39,433 bases of DNA. Source: DATLXH01 sp035576005. Lineage in GTDB: Bacteria; Acidobacteriota; Thermoanaerobaculia; Gp7-AA8. The DNA lies in NCBI GenBank assembly GCA_035576005.1, contig DATLXH010000108.1:1-39433 (forward strand). Direction: 5' to 3'. Positions within the stretch are counted from its first letter, which is position 1. Every line of letters starts with the position of its first letter. Positions 16,782 to 25,973 of this stretch are shown here, piece by piece. Below the pieces are notes generated by a model that saw only the letters and a list, made by a program, of their open reading frames with translations, ran no database searches and was not told where the DNA came from. The position numbers and the translations under genes were made by a program.

Positions 16782-18236
16782 ATGAGCGACGAGATCAAAT
16801 TCGGCACTGACGGCTGGCGAGCGGTGATCGGTGAGAGCTTTACATTTGCCAACGTGCGCCGCGTTGCGAGTGCGATCGCCGTCGCAGCGAGGCAGGCTGA
16901 AGCTCCCCCCGCAGTGGATCGGAACGCAATTCTCGTCGGGTTCGACCGCCGGTTTCTCTCGCGGGAGTTTGGCGCGACCGTGGCCGAGGTTCTGGCCGGC
17001 TCCGGGTACCGTGTTTTGCTTTCCGACGCGCCCACGCCTTCGCAGACGGTCTCGTTCGCAGTGAAGAAGCTCGGACTCCTTGGCGGGGTCGTGGTCACGG
17101 CTAGTCACAATCCAGCCAGATACAACGGGATCAAATTCAAAGGCTGGTATGGCGGATCGGCGCTTCCGGAGATGTATCGAGCCATCGCTGACAAGATCGA
17201 TGAGAAGAACGAGCGAGGTGGGGGCTCGGTAACCGAAGCAGATATTCTGGACGACTACATCGATGGGCTGCGGACGCAGATCGACGTCGGCAAGATCAAG
17301 GCGTCAAAGATCGCCATTCTTCACGATCCCATTCATGGAGTCGCTGCCACGATTCCGTCACATGTGTTGAAAATGGATTACCTCGGGTCTTCGCGAATCA
17401 AGAGCCGCGAGTCCTCCGTGAGAGTCGAAGCGCTCGTCGACGGTATTCGTGGCGACGTGAATCCGGGGTTCGGCGGCGTGAACCCCGAGCCGATTCCGGA
17501 GAATCTGACCGCGTCGCGCGACGTGATGGCCACTGGGGCATACGATCTCGCGATCTGCAACGACGGCGACGCGGACCGTCTCGGGATACTCGATGAGAAA
17601 GGGGAGTTCGTCTCGCCGCACAAGATCATTTCTCTTCTGGCGCTTTATCTCGTACGGGAGAAGAAAGCGAGCGGCGAGATCGTCAAGACGTTCTCCACCA
17701 CCAGACTGCTCGAGCGGATTGCGCGCTCTCTCGGAGCGCAACTTCATGAGACGGCAATCGGGTTCAAGTACGTAGCCGACCTGATGCTCACGCGATCGAT
17801 CCTGATCGGGGGTGAGGAGAGTGGTGGGATCGGATTCGGTTCGTTCCTGCCCGAGCGCGATGGAATTCTTTCGGGGCTGATGGTCGCCGAATGCGTCGCT
17901 CATTACGGGAAGCCGCTCTCTCAAATCGTAGCGGCGATGGAGGAGGAGTTCGGCGAGCTGCACTACGACCGACGCGATGTTCATCGTCCCGTCGATCAGT
18001 GCGAGCGACTTCTGCACAGGCTGGAAGGGGAGAAGGCTGGCTTGATGTTCGGCTCTGACTTCTCCTCACGTGAGACCATCGACGGGGTGAAACTGAATTA
18101 CGCCGACGGCTCGTGGATCCTGTTCCGCAAATCGGGAACCGAGCCGATGATCAGGATTTACTGCGAGAGCCCCGACGAGCGGAAAGTGCCCCGCATGCTC
18201 GATCGCGCAGTGGCCGAGCTCGACCGCGTCGCCTGA
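16782..18236 (+). CDS. Phosphohexomutase (phosphoglucomutase/phosphomannomutase family)
   Basis: The 484-residue enzyme belongs to the alpha-D-phosphohexomutase family, which interconverts sugar-1- and sugar-6-phosphates in the cytoplasm. It has the N-terminal FGTDGWRAVIGE, the catalytic phosphoserine loop VVTASHNPARYNGIKFK (Ser108), the metal loop NDGDADRLGI (about 260-269), the sugar-binding GGEESGGIGFGSFLPERDG and the phosphate-binding FRKSGTEPMIRIY near the C-terminus. All four active-site loops are intact. Length is typical. It stands alone between hairpin repeats and the tRNA pair. It could be a GlmM-like, PGM or PMM enzyme; substrate preference cannot be told from these motifs. Confidence 0.93.
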   Translation: MSDEIKFGTDGWRAVIGESFTFANVRRVASAIAVAARQAEAPPAVDRNAILVGFDRRFLSREFGATVAEVLAGSGYRVLLSDAPTPSQTVSFAVKKLGLLGGVVVTASHNPARYNGIKFKGWYGGSALPEMYRAIADKIDEKNERGGGSVTEADILDDYIDGLRTQIDVGKIKASKIAILHDPIHGVAATIPSHVLKMDYLGSSRIKSRESSVRVEALVDGIRGDVNPGFGGVNPEPIPENLTASRDVMATGAYDLAICNDGDADRLGILDEKGEFVSPHKIISLLALYLVREKKASGEIVKTFSTTRLLERIARSLGAQLHETAIGFKYVADLMLTRSILIGGEESGGIGFGSFLPERDGILSGLMVAECVAHYGKPLSQIVAAMEEEFGELHYDRRDVHRPVDQCERLLHRLEGEKAGLMFGSDFSSRETIDGVKLNYADGSWILFRKSGTEPMIRIYCESPDERKVPRMLDRAVAELDRVA

Positions 18237-18327
18237 GTTTTCCGGAATGGATCTGAACGAGTCAAAAGCTCTCTCAGGAATATGAGAATTTCCGCCGTCC
18301 CGTTTGCCGTTACGGTCAGCCGCGCAG

Positions 18328-18356
18328 TTGACACCGTCCAGAGCCCTCCGTATGGT
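18328..18356 (+). promoter_or_regulatory. Sigma-70-type promoter for tRNA-Lys/tRNA-Glu
   Basis: A perfect TTGACA (18328-18333) and TATGGT (18351-18356) are separated by exactly 17 bases. They lie about 32 bases before tRNA-Lys. The two tRNAs are only 49 bases apart, so they probably share this promoter. Confidence 0.75.
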
Positions 18357-18387
18357 GTGCCGCGCGATAGGAATCATCCCGGGCACC

Positions 18388-18462
18388 GGGCCGGTAGCTC
18401 AGTGGTAGAGCAGTTGGCTTTTAACCAATTGGTCGTAGGTTCGATCCCTACCCGGCTCACCA
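18388..18462 (+). tRNA. tRNA-Lys (anticodon TTT)
   Basis: A complete cloverleaf: acceptor GGGCCGG/CCGGCTC, D arm GCTC...GAGC, anticodon arm GTTGG-CTTTTAA-CCAAT with TTT in the loop, T arm GTAGG-TTCGATC-CCTAC, discriminator A, and an encoded CCA. The anticodon reads AAA/AAG, lysine. Confidence 0.96.
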
Positions 18463-18511
18463 TCCATCCGTAGAATCAAAGGTAGAATGTCTCACGCAGC
18501 GCGCTGTAATC

Positions 18512-18587
18512 GTCCCCATCGTCTAGTGGCCTAGGACACTGCCCTTTCACGGCGGCAACACGGGTTCGAACCCCGTTGGGGACGCCA
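18512..18587 (+). tRNA. tRNA-Glu (anticodon TTC)
   Basis: A complete cloverleaf: acceptor GTCCCCA/TGGGGAC, anticodon arm CTGCC-CTTTCAC-GGCGG with TTC in the loop, T arm ACGGG-TTCGAAC-CCCGT, discriminator G, and an encoded CCA. The CTTTCAC loop is typical of tRNA-Glu. The accessory region begins just downstream. Confidence 0.96.
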
Positions 18588-18811
18588 TTTTGTTTCCAAT
18601 GACTTGCGATCCTCCGCCCTCGGATCTCAATCTTATGATTGGCGCCCGATTGGCGCCCGAATCTCTCGCGGTGCTAGAAGGGAAGTGCAAGAAGACTTTT
18701 AACTGAACCGAGCGTCTGGCAGGCTTTTTGATCCCTCTGGCGTCTGTCGGCAACGATTGACAGGAAGGATCTGACATCAGTATCCTGCGCTCGTCCGGCT
18801 GGGAAAAAATC

Positions 18812-19015
18812 ATGAAGACGCGTGAACTGACACAGCTACTAGATACCTCGACCCTTGCGCCTGAAGCGAAACGCGTTCTGGACGTCTATCGCAGAATCGC
18901 CGGCATATTCGAGCGAACCTCTGCGGCAATGGGCCGCGTGCCGAAGTATCGCGTGACAATGTCGAACACCGATACTCGAGTCAGGATCGGGGATGACGGA
19001 CGCCAAACGCCGTAG
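18812..19015 (+). CDS. Small hypothetical protein coupled to the SDH protease
   Basis: The 67-residue product has no recognised family. It is charged and mostly helical by eye (LAPEAKRVLDVYRRIAGIFERT), then VPKYRVTMSNTDTRVRIG. It overlaps the start of the following protease gene by 23 bases in another frame, which suggests translational coupling and a shared role, perhaps as a partner or regulator. A GGGA lies about 10 bases before the ATG. No other gene fills the 220 bases between tRNA-Glu and this ORF. It could be spurious; the overlap and spacing are the main support. Confidence 0.5.
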   Translation: MKTRELTQLLDTSTLAPEAKRVLDVYRRIAGIFERTSAAMGRVPKYRVTMSNTDTRVRIGDDGRQTP

Positions 19016-19967
19016 ATTCGCCACCTCACAGGACTGGCACGCGTTCGTCGCCGAGATAGCGTCTCAGCAGCCTCCTCCCGTGGTCGATCTGTACGGGTTA
19101 CGTCGAGCTACATACGTTGAAATCGAGAGGCTTCGTGGTCGCTCACTCTTTGTGTACGCGACAAAGTTTCCTGATGCCCCTCCTTATGCGCCAATCACGA
19201 TAGAGCAAGGCGATGTTGATGGGTTCACGGATCTGATCAGCCGTTCACCCACCGACGCGGTCGCAATCGACGTCCTCTTGCACAGCCCGGGTGGCTCTCC
19301 TGAAGCTACCGAAAGGATCGTGGATTTGCTGCGTTCCCGCTTCAAGGATGTCGCGTTCCTCATTCCTCACAGCGCATTCTCTGCGGCCACCATGCTGGCG
19401 CTTTCGGGCGACGAGATTATCCTTCACCCAAGTGCTTCACTGGGTCCGATCGACCCACAGATCAATGGCATTCCTGCGCGTGCGATCAGGAAGGGATTTG
19501 ATCGAGTCCGAGAACGACTCAAGGTAGATGGACCAGAGGCTCTTCCGGCTTATCTTCCCCTCATCGAGAAGCACTCCCTTGAGATCCTGGAGATTTGCGA
19601 TGACGCGCTGGAACTCTCGAAAGAGCTAGCGTCGTCGTGGCTATTTGAATACATGCACCGTGGCGATGAATCGAAGCGGAAGTCGATTGAAGAGATCGTC
19701 GAGTATTTTTCTGACTACGGCCAGCACAAGACGCATTCGCGACCGCTGACCTACACGAAGTTGTCGCGTTTCGATCTCAAAATCAAACTCGCCGAGCATG
19801 AGCTCGCTGTTTTGATGCGCGAGGCATACCTTCTGCTAAGTGGATTTTTTAGCGTTTCGCCGTTCGTGAAAGTTTTCGAGGATGCTCGCGGTCTGACGTG
19901 GGGGAAGCAATTTCAGATCGTCAATCTGCCGTCCCCACCTGGAACGATGCCTCAACCGCTTGTTTGA
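18993..19967 (+). CDS. SDH-family Clp-fold serine protease
   Basis: The 324-residue protein resembles the SDH_sah family of ClpP/crotonase-fold serine proteases. The central domain has VLLHSPGGSPEATERI (about 95-110), the probable nucleophile Ser130 in IPHSAFSAATMLALSGDEI, and the hallmark LGPIDPQI (150-157), which is also found in SppA-like enzymes. There is no signal peptide or membrane segment, so it is probably cytoplasmic. The C-terminal 150 residues (ESKRKSIEEIVEYFSDYGQHKTHSR...) carry no motif I know. It overlaps a 67-residue ORF upstream and is followed at 340 bases by a DUF4238 gene. Similar proteases occur in phage-defence and mobile regions; that role here is inference. Confidence 0.8.
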   Translation: MTDAKRRRFATSQDWHAFVAEIASQQPPPVVDLYGLRRATYVEIERLRGRSLFVYATKFPDAPPYAPITIEQGDVDGFTDLISRSPTDAVAIDVLLHSPGGSPEATERIVDLLRSRFKDVAFLIPHSAFSAATMLALSGDEIILHPSASLGPIDPQINGIPARAIRKGFDRVRERLKVDGPEALPAYLPLIEKHSLEILEICDDALELSKELASSWLFEYMHRGDESKRKSIEEIVEYFSDYGQHKTHSRPLTYTKLSRFDLKIKLAEHELAVLMREAYLLLSGFFSVSPFVKVFEDARGLTWGKQFQIVNLPSPPGTMPQPLV

Positions 19968-20308
19968 TCAACTGCCCCGAACATCCTTCTTGATAGCACC
20001 GGCTGGAATCTTCTGCTGTTCGCTGGTAGTGCTCCCCCGAATGAAGGTTCGCGAATGCCTTACGTGAATGCGGTGCCATCAAGGCGTCGTTTTGCCAGCA
20101 ACTCGTCGGGTCAGGGAGACTCGGCGTCAGAGCTTCACCCACCGGCGTATCTCGCGGCGGATCAGCCCGCCCCGACTCCATCCGGAACCCTGATTCCGCC
20201 CGATCCCCGGTATGATGTCCGCCACGCCCCCTGGGTCGAATCGCTGAAGATTCTTGCTATGTTAGGCGCCCGAAAGAGCCCGAGGATCCGTCGTGCTACG
20301 CTAACGGA
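19968..20308. other. Gene-free spacer inside the accessory island
   Basis: The 341 bases between the SDH protease and the DUF4238 gene hold no frame with a recognisable protein and no clear inverted repeat. A promoter for the DUF4238 gene may lie here but I see no confident -35/-10 pair. Confidence 0.4.
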
Positions 20309-21496
20309 GTGCCGGCGCACTATCTACCTCAGATGTATCTAAAGCGCTTCTTGCGTGACAACCGGCTTCATGTGTACGACCGGGTGTTGAAGCAACTTCG
20401 TCTCGATGGGCTTCAGAGCGTCGCCACGATCAGCGACTACTACGTGATGACCGATCCTGACGGCGGGCGCGATGACTCTGTCGAATCGCGTCTTCTTTCC
20501 GAGATCGAAACTAAAGCGACACCCGTCTTGGATGCACTTGCGAAATGTGAATCGATCACCGACACCCAATGGGATATCGCCGGGATCTTCCTGGCGCTCT
20601 TATGCACCCGCGTTCCGGCATTCGAACAGGCCTACACTCAGATCGGTGAAGATCTTTTGAAGCTAACGATGCGGCGGTTGGCAGGGACGCCAGCTCTCGC
20701 GGCCGACCTGTTGGCGCGACGGCGCGGTTCGCCTTCCATTTCGCCCAATGCCCTCGCGCACTTTGTGAGTGAGGGTAACTACTCTGTTCGGCCTCATCCA
20801 AACTCCAGGATTCAAGCGATGCTCGATATGGCTGAACCGCTCATTTCCGCATTCGGTGACATGGACTGGTGGCTGCTGCGAAACGACGGACAGGCGCGTT
20901 TCATAACAAGCGATGGCCCCATGGGTTTCGTCCCGCAAGAAAACGCGCCTCCTACCTATGGTGAACGGACGTCGACTGTCCTCAAGTTTGTGGCGCTCTC
21001 GCCTGACGTTTGCCTGATGCTGTGTGACAAGGCCGGCGAGCGGCCACGGCTCGCGATTAAGGCAATTGATTCTGACGATGTCGCGGGAATCAACGCACGC
21101 ATCGCACGTGCCGCGACTCGTCTTGTCATCGGTCGAGATCGCGAGGACGTGGAGCGAGTCATCGCCGCCACTGATCTCGCGGCGAGTGACTTCATCCCAT
21201 CGACGAGGATCGTGGAGTGGCACGACCCGGCACTCAACCAGAGCATAACCGTGGGGCATCGCGTCCACTACGACACTCGCTATCCGATCCGTCAGCAGTG
21301 GCCGTGGTCGTGCAAATCGTGCGGCGCGACATCTGCTGTAACGTTCGTCATCGCATCGCCAACAACCGCGCAAGATCCAGCCTTCTACACTGAATGGCTC
21401 GACACACCGTGCCAAGGCTGCGGGAATACGCCGCGATCGACGCAGACGTTCTTGACTGATTCGGGCTTTAACATGTCGCGGACAGAGGGTTGGTAG
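20309..21496 (+). CDS. DUF4238-family protein with C-terminal Cys pairs
   Basis: The N-terminus AHYLPQMYLKRFLRDNRLHVYDR matches the DUF4238 signature (H-Y-x-P-x-x-Y-L-x-x-F), a family of unknown function frequent in mobile and defence regions. The later block WWLLRNDGQARFITSDGPMGF fits the family's central FiTSDnP region. The 395-residue length is somewhat long. The extra C-terminus holds CKSC (335-338) and CQGC (368-371), a probable zinc ribbon. GTG 20309 is used because the conserved HYLPQ begins three codons later; the GGAG touching the start codon is a poor ribosome site. It might bind nucleic acid through the ribbon, but the function is unknown. Confidence 0.75.
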   Translation: MPAHYLPQMYLKRFLRDNRLHVYDRVLKQLRLDGLQSVATISDYYVMTDPDGGRDDSVESRLLSEIETKATPVLDALAKCESITDTQWDIAGIFLALLCTRVPAFEQAYTQIGEDLLKLTMRRLAGTPALAADLLARRRGSPSISPNALAHFVSEGNYSVRPHPNSRIQAMLDMAEPLISAFGDMDWWLLRNDGQARFITSDGPMGFVPQENAPPTYGERTSTVLKFVALSPDVCLMLCDKAGERPRLAIKAIDSDDVAGINARIARAATRLVIGRDREDVERVIAATDLAASDFIPSTRIVEWHDPALNQSITVGHRVHYDTRYPIRQQWPWSCKSCGATSAVTFVIASPTTAQDPAFYTEWLDTPCQGCGNTPRSTQTFLTDSGFNMSRTEGW

Positions 21497-21619
21497 GACC
21501 CTCGGTCCGTCTTCTATTCTCGCGGCGACTGTGTGATTGGGTAGCTCGCCGATGAGGGTCTGCCGATCACACGCTCGACCAGAGTCACTACGCAGGTTCG
21601 ATTGGGTCCGGCCCGAAGA

Positions 21620-24600
21620 TCATCGCGCGGCGCGCCATTGTTTTGGGGAGTCGCTGACGGAGATGAGGTGGCCGAGGGCTTCGAGGGAGGCGAGGAGCTG
21701 GCCGACTTCTTTGGTGCGGGCGCCTTTGAAGGATGACGCGACTGAGGTTGCGTCGAGGGCCGTCGTGGTCTGGTGGAAGGTGTCGCGGATGGCGGTGAGC
21801 TGGTCGGGGAGCGATTTCGGCCAGGCGGGCTTGCCGTTCACGGCTGCGGCTTTCGCGGGGTTTACTTCTGCTGAGGCGCCTTCAATCTGCTGCTGAACAA
21901 GCTGCTGTCGGTTGTCAGGGTTCTGGAACTCAGGGCGGAGCCAGCGGATGATGCCGCGCTTTTCTTCTTCGGCGCGCTCGGCGTTGAGCGCGACCAGGCG
22001 CTCGAGAATTTGTTCGTCCGTCAGGTCGTGGGGCCAGCCGTAGGCGTCGAAGACGGCGGCATCGAGATCGTCGTGGATCTGCTTGAGTACGGAGACAAGC
22101 CCTTGTTCGTGGATGACTTTGTCTTTTGCTGTGAGCGCCTCGCCGCTACGAAGGTTTTGAAGCACGTTGTACATTCCCGTGACGGTTAGATCTGAATTCA
22201 AGGTCTGCTGCCTCTTACGATGCGCGTCGAGTCGCTCGCCAAGATGGCGGATGGGTTCCTTGAGTGAATCATCAGACGTGGGGAAGGGAAACGGAGCGAA
22301 GGTTTCTCTGCTCGTGTACCGTGAGTCATTTCCAACTCCCATCCGTCCGCCAGCAACGGATGCCCATCCGCCGTGAAGGCGGCTCGAGAGCACCCCCAGT
22401 ATGAACGCGTCATCCGACGGAATGGCATAAACCATGGCATCGGGAAGCGTTTCAGAGGCGATGAAAATGAAGGGTCGGAACTTTGCCGTGTACGGAGTTC
22501 CGATGAACCTGCGCAAGCCTGTGAGCGCGCGCCGCAGGTTTGGTCGAGGCTCCGCGAATATCCACCAATGTTTCCGGTAAGTATCGCGCTTGTTATGAAG
22601 GCGATCAGGAAGCACTCTGTCGAGAAGCCGCTGATAGGCGTGAGGCGCTGCCACCCTGGCGGCAGCTTCATCCCAACCGAAAAAATCGATGATGAACTTT
22701 GGATCAGCATTCCTGACCAAGTCCCTACCTATAATGTACGGCTTAATGAAATGCTGCTCGCTTGCGAAGCCGCGTGCTTCAGCAGGTGTTAGTTTGAATC
22801 CATCGCCTGCGGGGACAACACCCTGAAAGCACATGTCGCGGTTCGCTTTAAGGCCCTGAAGTTCCCTGACATTTGTGCCACTCCTCAGATCAGCGGTGAT
22901 CTTGACCACGTTGCGACAGCTGAGACTCGGAATGACGCCGGAGTCATCGCTTCCTACCAAACAAAGTACGCTGTTGTGCAGAGGCGGAATGTCGAGCGTT
23001 GCAACAGTCATCGCAACACGTACATCCGCGCCACTAGCGTTCTCTACCCACGGGTGGTCGGGAACTACGAACCTAAGGCGAACGCCCGACGACAGGTGCC
23101 GTTCAATGACCATGCGTGAATATGTCTGCACAATGCTGTTGGTCGTGATGAAGCCAAAGGCGCGGCTGCTCAAGTCCTTCAGTGTCAATGCGGCTCGGTG
23201 CCACCAGAACATCACGAGATCTGCCGTATCAGGAACTTCTTCAGTGTAAGCAGCGCGGAGCGCTTCCACGTAACTGTCACCGAGTGCATCACGGATTCGT
23301 CTTGCCCCGATATACGGGGGGTTGCCTACAATGTAGTCTGCCTTCGGCCACTTCGCCTTTCGCGGGTTGATGTAACGCAGCACTGGCGTGCGCGCTGTCT
23401 CATCCGGAACATCCTCTCCCGTCACCGGATGCTTCTTCATCGTCTCGCCGTCCCAGCGAGTGATCGGCTTCCCCTCATCATCCACCGCGGCGTCGACTCC
23501 GTCATACGCGAGCACGGCGTCGCGGCATTCGATGTTCTGGTAGTCGCGCAGCACCGGTTCCGGGACGTGCGACATCCAGCCTCGATTGCGGATCTGCCAT
23601 TGCAGGTAGCCGATCCAGAGGACGAGCTCGGCGATCTCTTTGGCCCACGGCTTGATCTCGATCCCGAGGAATTGCTCGGGGGTGACGGAGCGTCCGTGGA
23701 GGTTGAAAATGGCGTTGTCGCCGAGGTCCTGGAGGAGGGCAAGAATCTCATTCTCGATTCGCTTGAAGAGGTCCAGCGTCACGTAGAGGAAATTGCCGGA
23801 GCCGCAGGCAGGATCGAGGACCCGCGTCCGCGTCAGCTTGTCGTAGAACGCATAGACCGGTTTGCGTGCGGCGACCATGGCCTTCTGATCGTCGTCCGAC
23901 TTCCCAGCGTCCATGATCTGCCGCACCTCGGCGCGCACGGCTTCCCATTCGTTCCGGAGCGGCTCTTCGATCGTCGGGCGGACGAGCCGTTCGACGTAGG
24001 CGCGCGGCGTAAAGTGCGCGCCGAGGCGGTGGCGCTCTTTCGGGTCGAGGGCGCGCTCGAGAAGGGTGCCGAAAATCGCGGGCTCGACGTCGCGCCAGTC
24101 GCTCGCGGCGGCAAGCCCGAGGATGATCAATTGTGCTTTCGTGAGTGGAAGCGCGCTCGGATCGCGGAAGAGGCCGCCGTTGAAGCGGAGGATCTTGCCG
24201 ACACCGAAGACGTTGCCCCCTTCGTTCATCGTCTTCCAGAGGTTCTCGGCTTCCGGTTGGAAAAGCTCGGGATTCGCGATCCAGCGATCCTGCAGCGCTT
24301 TGGCGAAGAGGCCTTTCTGAATCAGCTCGACATCCTCGGCGAACATCGTGAAGAGGCAGCGCATGAGGAACTGCGCGACGAGCTCAGGCTTGTGACCGGC
24401 GGCTTCGAGTGCGCGCGCGAGACTGGCGATGTGGCCGGCGATGTCGCGCGTGACGCGCGCGGCGATCTTCGACTGATCGAGCGCGTGCGGGTCGGTGAAG
24501 ATCTTGCGGAACGTGTCCTTATGCCTTTCGAGATCGCGGAGATAGATCCGCGAAGCGAGGGCGTCGGGCCACTTGCGGTAGTTGCCGCTCCCGTCGAATG

Positions 24601-25020
24601 AGGCGTAGAGGTCGAAGCAGTAGCCGATGTCGCAGATGATGAGGAACGGAGGCGAGGCGCCGAGCGTGCGAGCGTAACCCAGGGCCTGACCGTACGCGTC
24701 CTGCATGGCGATGTTCCAGGATGCGGTTCCTCGGCGGGCGGTGCCGAGCTTTTGCTGAGTGCGTCGGAGCCTTGCTTGGCTTCGAGGAGAAAGGAGCCAT
24801 GCTTGTAGAGGTCGACGTGACCGATGGTTTTCTTGCCGTCTTCGTGCGCGATGCTGACGTCCTTTTCGAAGACGTAGAGGTCCTGCTCGATGTCGCCTGT
24901 CGCTGGCTTCGGACGATCGACGTTCAGCACGTCGCAGAGCTCAGTCAGGAAGATGTCTTTGTTTTTTCTTTCGTCGGCCGCTGATTGAGACCAGCGGTCG
25001 ATGAATTGGGGGAAGTCCAC
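21620..25020 (-). pseudogene. MmeI-like type IIG restriction-methylase, frameshifted
   Basis: Two minus-strand frames make one protein. The first (25020 to about 24750, about 90 residues) holds the N-terminal nuclease region: HVDLYKHGSFLLEAKQG, a D-x9-E-x-K site. The second runs to 21620 and continues the same family from LGTARRGTASWNIAMQDAYG. It has methylase motif I VLDPACGSGNFLYV, catalytic NPPY in YIVGNPPYIGA, a target-recognition region and a C-terminal helical segment. The break is at the four-A run (TTTT at 24750-24753 on the plus strand); five As would restore the frame. A fused nuclease-methylase of this type cuts near its site and methylates one strand. As written, the 5' frame ends early; the downstream frame alone would lack the nuclease part. 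Confidence 0.88.
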
Positions 25021-25287
25021 GAGTGGATTGTAGCGGGAGGTATGCGGATGGAGTCCAGCATCAGTGGATTACATGGAGTCTCAGGGTCGGATCAGGGTCT
25101 CCAGAAAACGCGCTACGGCAAACCCAGGTCGCACGCGACGGTTCCAGACTGAAGACAATGTTCTGTCACTCAGTCGTTCGAGAGCATCTGGGCGCTTAGC
25201 GCGCAGTCGTCTCCGGGATTCGACCGCCTCTAAGCATCGATTGGAATGCCCTGCTGTACCTCTGGTGTAGCCCTGGCGTCTGATACA
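25021..25287. other. Gene-free end of the accessory island
   Basis: No recognisable gene lies between the methylase start and the tRNA fragment. No integrase or insertion-sequence end is visible. Confidence 0.4.
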
Positions 25288-25293
25288 GTCGAA

Positions 25294-25332
25294 CCGTGAG
25301 GTCGGAGGTTCAAGTCCTCTGGCCCCGGACCA
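25294..25332 (+). pseudogene. tRNA 3'-end fragment (tRNA-Ile-like)
   Basis: The sequence CCGTGAGGTCGGAGG-TTCAAGT-CCTCT-GGCCCCGG-ACCA has a T stem and loop and ends in ACCA. The CGTGAGGTCGGAGGTTCAAG portion matches the usual variable loop and T arm of bacterial tRNA-Ile. No matching 5' acceptor strand or D arm lies upstream, and the 3' acceptor part seems one base too long. It is probably a leftover of tRNA-targeted integration or a decayed tRNA gene. Confidence 0.6.
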
Positions 25333-25360
25333 ATGAGGACTATCAGGTAGGGAGATCAGG

Positions 25361-25780
25361 ATGGGCGAAACAATTACGATCTCTGTGAAGTTGCGCGCTT
25401 TTGTGCGTAAAGAGACAAAGACGCGATGGTCTGCGAGCTGTCCCTCGCTTGGCGTTTTCTCCCAGGGTTCCAGTCAGGATGACGCGAAGCGGTGCATTGA
25501 TGAAGCGGTTCGCTTATGGTTTGAGAGCTGCATCGCGCGGGGCGTCTTGGATAGAGCGCTTCAGGAATCGAATTTCAGACCGTTTTCGGATGAGCCCGGT
25601 GATATGGGCAACGCCATGGAGCTGGTTCATGCCGCTCGAGCTCCCGAAGAAGAGGACGTAAGGGGCGACGCCTTCAACATTCAGGTCGCTATACCGGCAT
25701 ATCGAGCCGCATCTTATCTGCCGAGTCGTGAAAGGGATGTCGCGTCCGGTGGTATTCAAGATGGATCGCGACCTCGATGA
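25361..25780 (+). CDS. HicB-like antitoxin, orphan
   Basis: The 139-residue product begins ITISVKLRAFVRKETKTRWSAS and continues CPSLGVFSQGSSQDDAKRCIDEAVRLWFESC. This is the partly degraded RNase-H-like fold of HicB antitoxins: a substrate-like strand, then C-P-x-L-x-v-f-s-q-G-x-s-x-d-e-A, then an amphipathic helix. A normal hicA toxin gene (a small dsRNA-binding-like protein) is not seen on either side. The gene starts 28 bases after the tRNA fragment. The last 30 residues do not resemble the family and overlap another small ORF (25737-25871), so the end may be altered by a frameshift. Confidence 0.65.
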   Translation: MGETITISVKLRAFVRKETKTRWSASCPSLGVFSQGSSQDDAKRCIDEAVRLWFESCIARGVLDRALQESNFRPFSDEPGDMGNAMELVHAARAPEEEDVRGDAFNIQVAIPAYRAASYLPSRERDVASGGIQDGSRPR

Positions 25781-25871
25781 CATCATCTTTTCGAACATGC
25801 GAACCATCGGAGTATCGCGGAAAGAGTTCGAGAAGATCATGAATCAGATTGGTGGCGGCCAGCGTCGCTGA
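25737..25871 (+). CDS. Possible 44-residue ORF overlapping hicB-like gene
   Basis: The ATG at 25737, with GGG just before it, opens a 44-codon frame that overlaps the end of the HicB-like gene. It encodes a charged peptide (MSRPVVFKMDRDLDDIIFSN...VSRKEFEKIMNQIGG). It is not HicA-like. It could be a small partner gene or the displaced end of a longer protein. Evidence is weak. Confidence 0.25.
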   Translation: MSRPVVFKMDRDLDDIIFSNMRTIGVSRKEFEKIMNQIGGGQRR

Positions 25872-25973
25872 GGTAGTCGCCAACCACTTTGTCTGCGTGA
25901 GCGCGCTGCTGCCACTATAGGCAGCTGCCGGTTCGAGTGAACCTTTCGGTCAGCGCAGTAGTATTGATGGAAA

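Noticed and set aside
18547..18813. Minus-strand frame of 88 codons ending in MASPTGFEPVLPP
   Set aside because: That tail is the translation of the antisense of tRNA-Glu, a common false protein.
23198..24601. 467-codon plus-strand frame
   Set aside because: It is antisense to the type IIG methylase, which carries intact motifs DPACGSGN and NPPY.
25240..25332. A complete tRNA gene
   Set aside because: Only the T arm and 3' end can be folded; no matching acceptor 5' strand or D arm is found upstream.
25514..25840. Minus-strand frame of 108 codons opposite the HicB-like gene
   Set aside because: No recognised family, no ribosome site, and it is antisense to a better-supported gene.
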